Position numbers and translations under genes: made by a program. A stretch of 64,000 nt of DNA from Clavelina lepadiformis (taxonomy: Eukaryota > Chordata > Ascidiacea > Aplousobranchia > Clavelinidae). The notes below the pieces were generated by a model. It was not told the DNA's origin and did no database searches. It worked only from the letters and a program-made list of their open reading frames with translations. The stretch covers positions 16,289,856-16,353,855 of the forward strand of contig NC_135246.1 of the NCBI RefSeq assembly GCF_947623445.1. Reading direction: 5' to 3'. Position 1 is the stretch's first letter. The number at the start of each line of letters is the position of its first letter. Of this stretch, positions 63,801-64,000 are shown in pieces.

Positions 63801-63894
63801 TTTTGCCAAATCTTACCGCCGTGCTTCTTCCCTGGCTTCGCTGTCAGCATCGTTGATGCCACGCTGGACTGAGTCTTTTAGTGCAACGACGTGT
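48810..63894 (-). CDS. CLASP: CLASP (CLIP-associating protein), partial at 5' end
   Basis: Microtubule plus-end regulator. Exon starts and ends on the minus strand: 63894-63817, 63585-63497, 63023-62966, 62623-62565, 62465-62328, 62222-62076, 61840-61808, 61582-61475, 61253-60627, 60269-60246, 59610-59482, 58873-58685, 58208-57975, 57215-57102, 56315-56224, 56009-55900, 55673-55539, 55456-55393, 54277-54114, 53993-53915, 53732-53589, 53450-53310, 53081-52963, 52773-52647, 52389-52270, 51089-50969, 50376-50174, 49968-49840, 49639-49430, 49187-49068, 48875-48810. These 1389 codons begin in late TOG2 (INDADSEAREEAR). A Ser/Arg-rich linker with an SRIP end-binding (SxIP) motif follows, then TOG3 (LLTQLLKKMGADLLGSVQAK) and the CLIP-binding C-terminal domain ending MKLLQLYIKRSQA. 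TOG1 and most of TOG2 lie beyond the window. The exon at 58208 also has a donor at 58169. Confidence 0.92.
50580..50866. mobile_element. Inverted-repeat transposon (MITE) in a CLASP intron
   Basis: This 287-bp element begins GGGATCACGTCAATTGACCG and ends with the imperfect inverse (CGGTTAATTGTCGTGGAACCC). Imperfect inverted arms of about 90 bases are full of GACCG/CGGTC words. The flanks carry a perfect 8-bp target duplication, AGCAATAT (50572-50579 and 50867-50874). There is no coding capacity. The 8-bp duplication fits hAT or P-type transposition; the exact family is not assigned. Confidence 0.88.
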
Positions 63895-64000
63895 CTGCCG
63901 GGAAACAATTGATTTAATAACTCCTCCATTTAAATTTATACCAACGATATCGAAATTATTTTCCACTAAATCTAGAACATTCAACACAGGCTATTGCACC
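63895..64000. other. CLASP intron, cut by the window end
   Basis: The intron upstream of the first visible CLASP exon, ending on the minus strand in the acceptor TTGTTTCCCGGCAG. An ATG at 63929-63927 is in frame with the exon, but homology to CLASP starts only after the acceptor, so I treat it as intronic. Confidence 0.7.

Noticed and set aside
63927-63929. ATG as a start codon for CLASP
   Set aside because: CLASP similarity begins only after the acceptor at 63895 and corresponds to the middle of TOG2, so the gene must extend beyond the window.

Overview
The window is nuclear DNA of a tunicate, most likely an ascidian related to Ciona. It is AT-rich, with short GT-AG introns, metazoan genes and a chordate gonadotropin-releasing-hormone (GnRH) precursor. 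One predicted peptide (QHWSKGYSPG) matches, from memory, Ciona tGnRH-6; the other peptide does not match any Ciona GnRH I recall, so this is probably not Ciona robusta. No search was run. All gene models come from reading splice sites, reading frame and remembered family sequence.

Left to right: 1-4.9 kb holds no convincing gene. Inversin (26 exons, + strand) fills 4.9-16.5 kb and carries a broken intronless phosphatidylinositol-transfer-protein copy in one intron. From 16.4 to 34.8 kb lies a tandem array of SLC49A4/DIRC2-like transporters on the minus strand. Copies A and B sit in a 6-7.6 kb direct duplication whose breakpoint cuts the last inversin exon; copy C is an older paralogue, and a fourth gene survives only as exon relics. 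A tRNA-like SINE lies at the same intronic site in A and B.

From 34.8 to 43.4 kb there is a three-exon gene of unknown family (36.8-37.6 kb, +) and the single-exon GnRH precursor (41.6-42.25 kb, +), separated by long gene-free stretches. A decayed piggyBac-type transposon with a nested hAT-type element occupies 43.4-45.0 kb. A four-exon gene for a small secreted protein without mature cysteines (minus) lies at 45.6-46.9 kb. The rest, 48.8-63.9 kb, is the CLASP microtubule-regulator gene on the minus strand: 31 exons from late TOG2 to the stop codon, with the 5' part beyond the window. One CLASP intron holds a 287-bp inverted-repeat element with a perfect 8-bp target duplication.

The genes do not form one pathway. 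Inversin and CLASP both act on the microtubule or ciliary cytoskeleton, but nothing here shows they are linked functionally. The points of most interest are the GnRH precursor (one decapeptide a single residue from vertebrate GnRH1, plus a decayed third copy), the duplication and apparent gene conversion of the transporter array, and ten consecutive frame-neutral exons in the CLASP linker.
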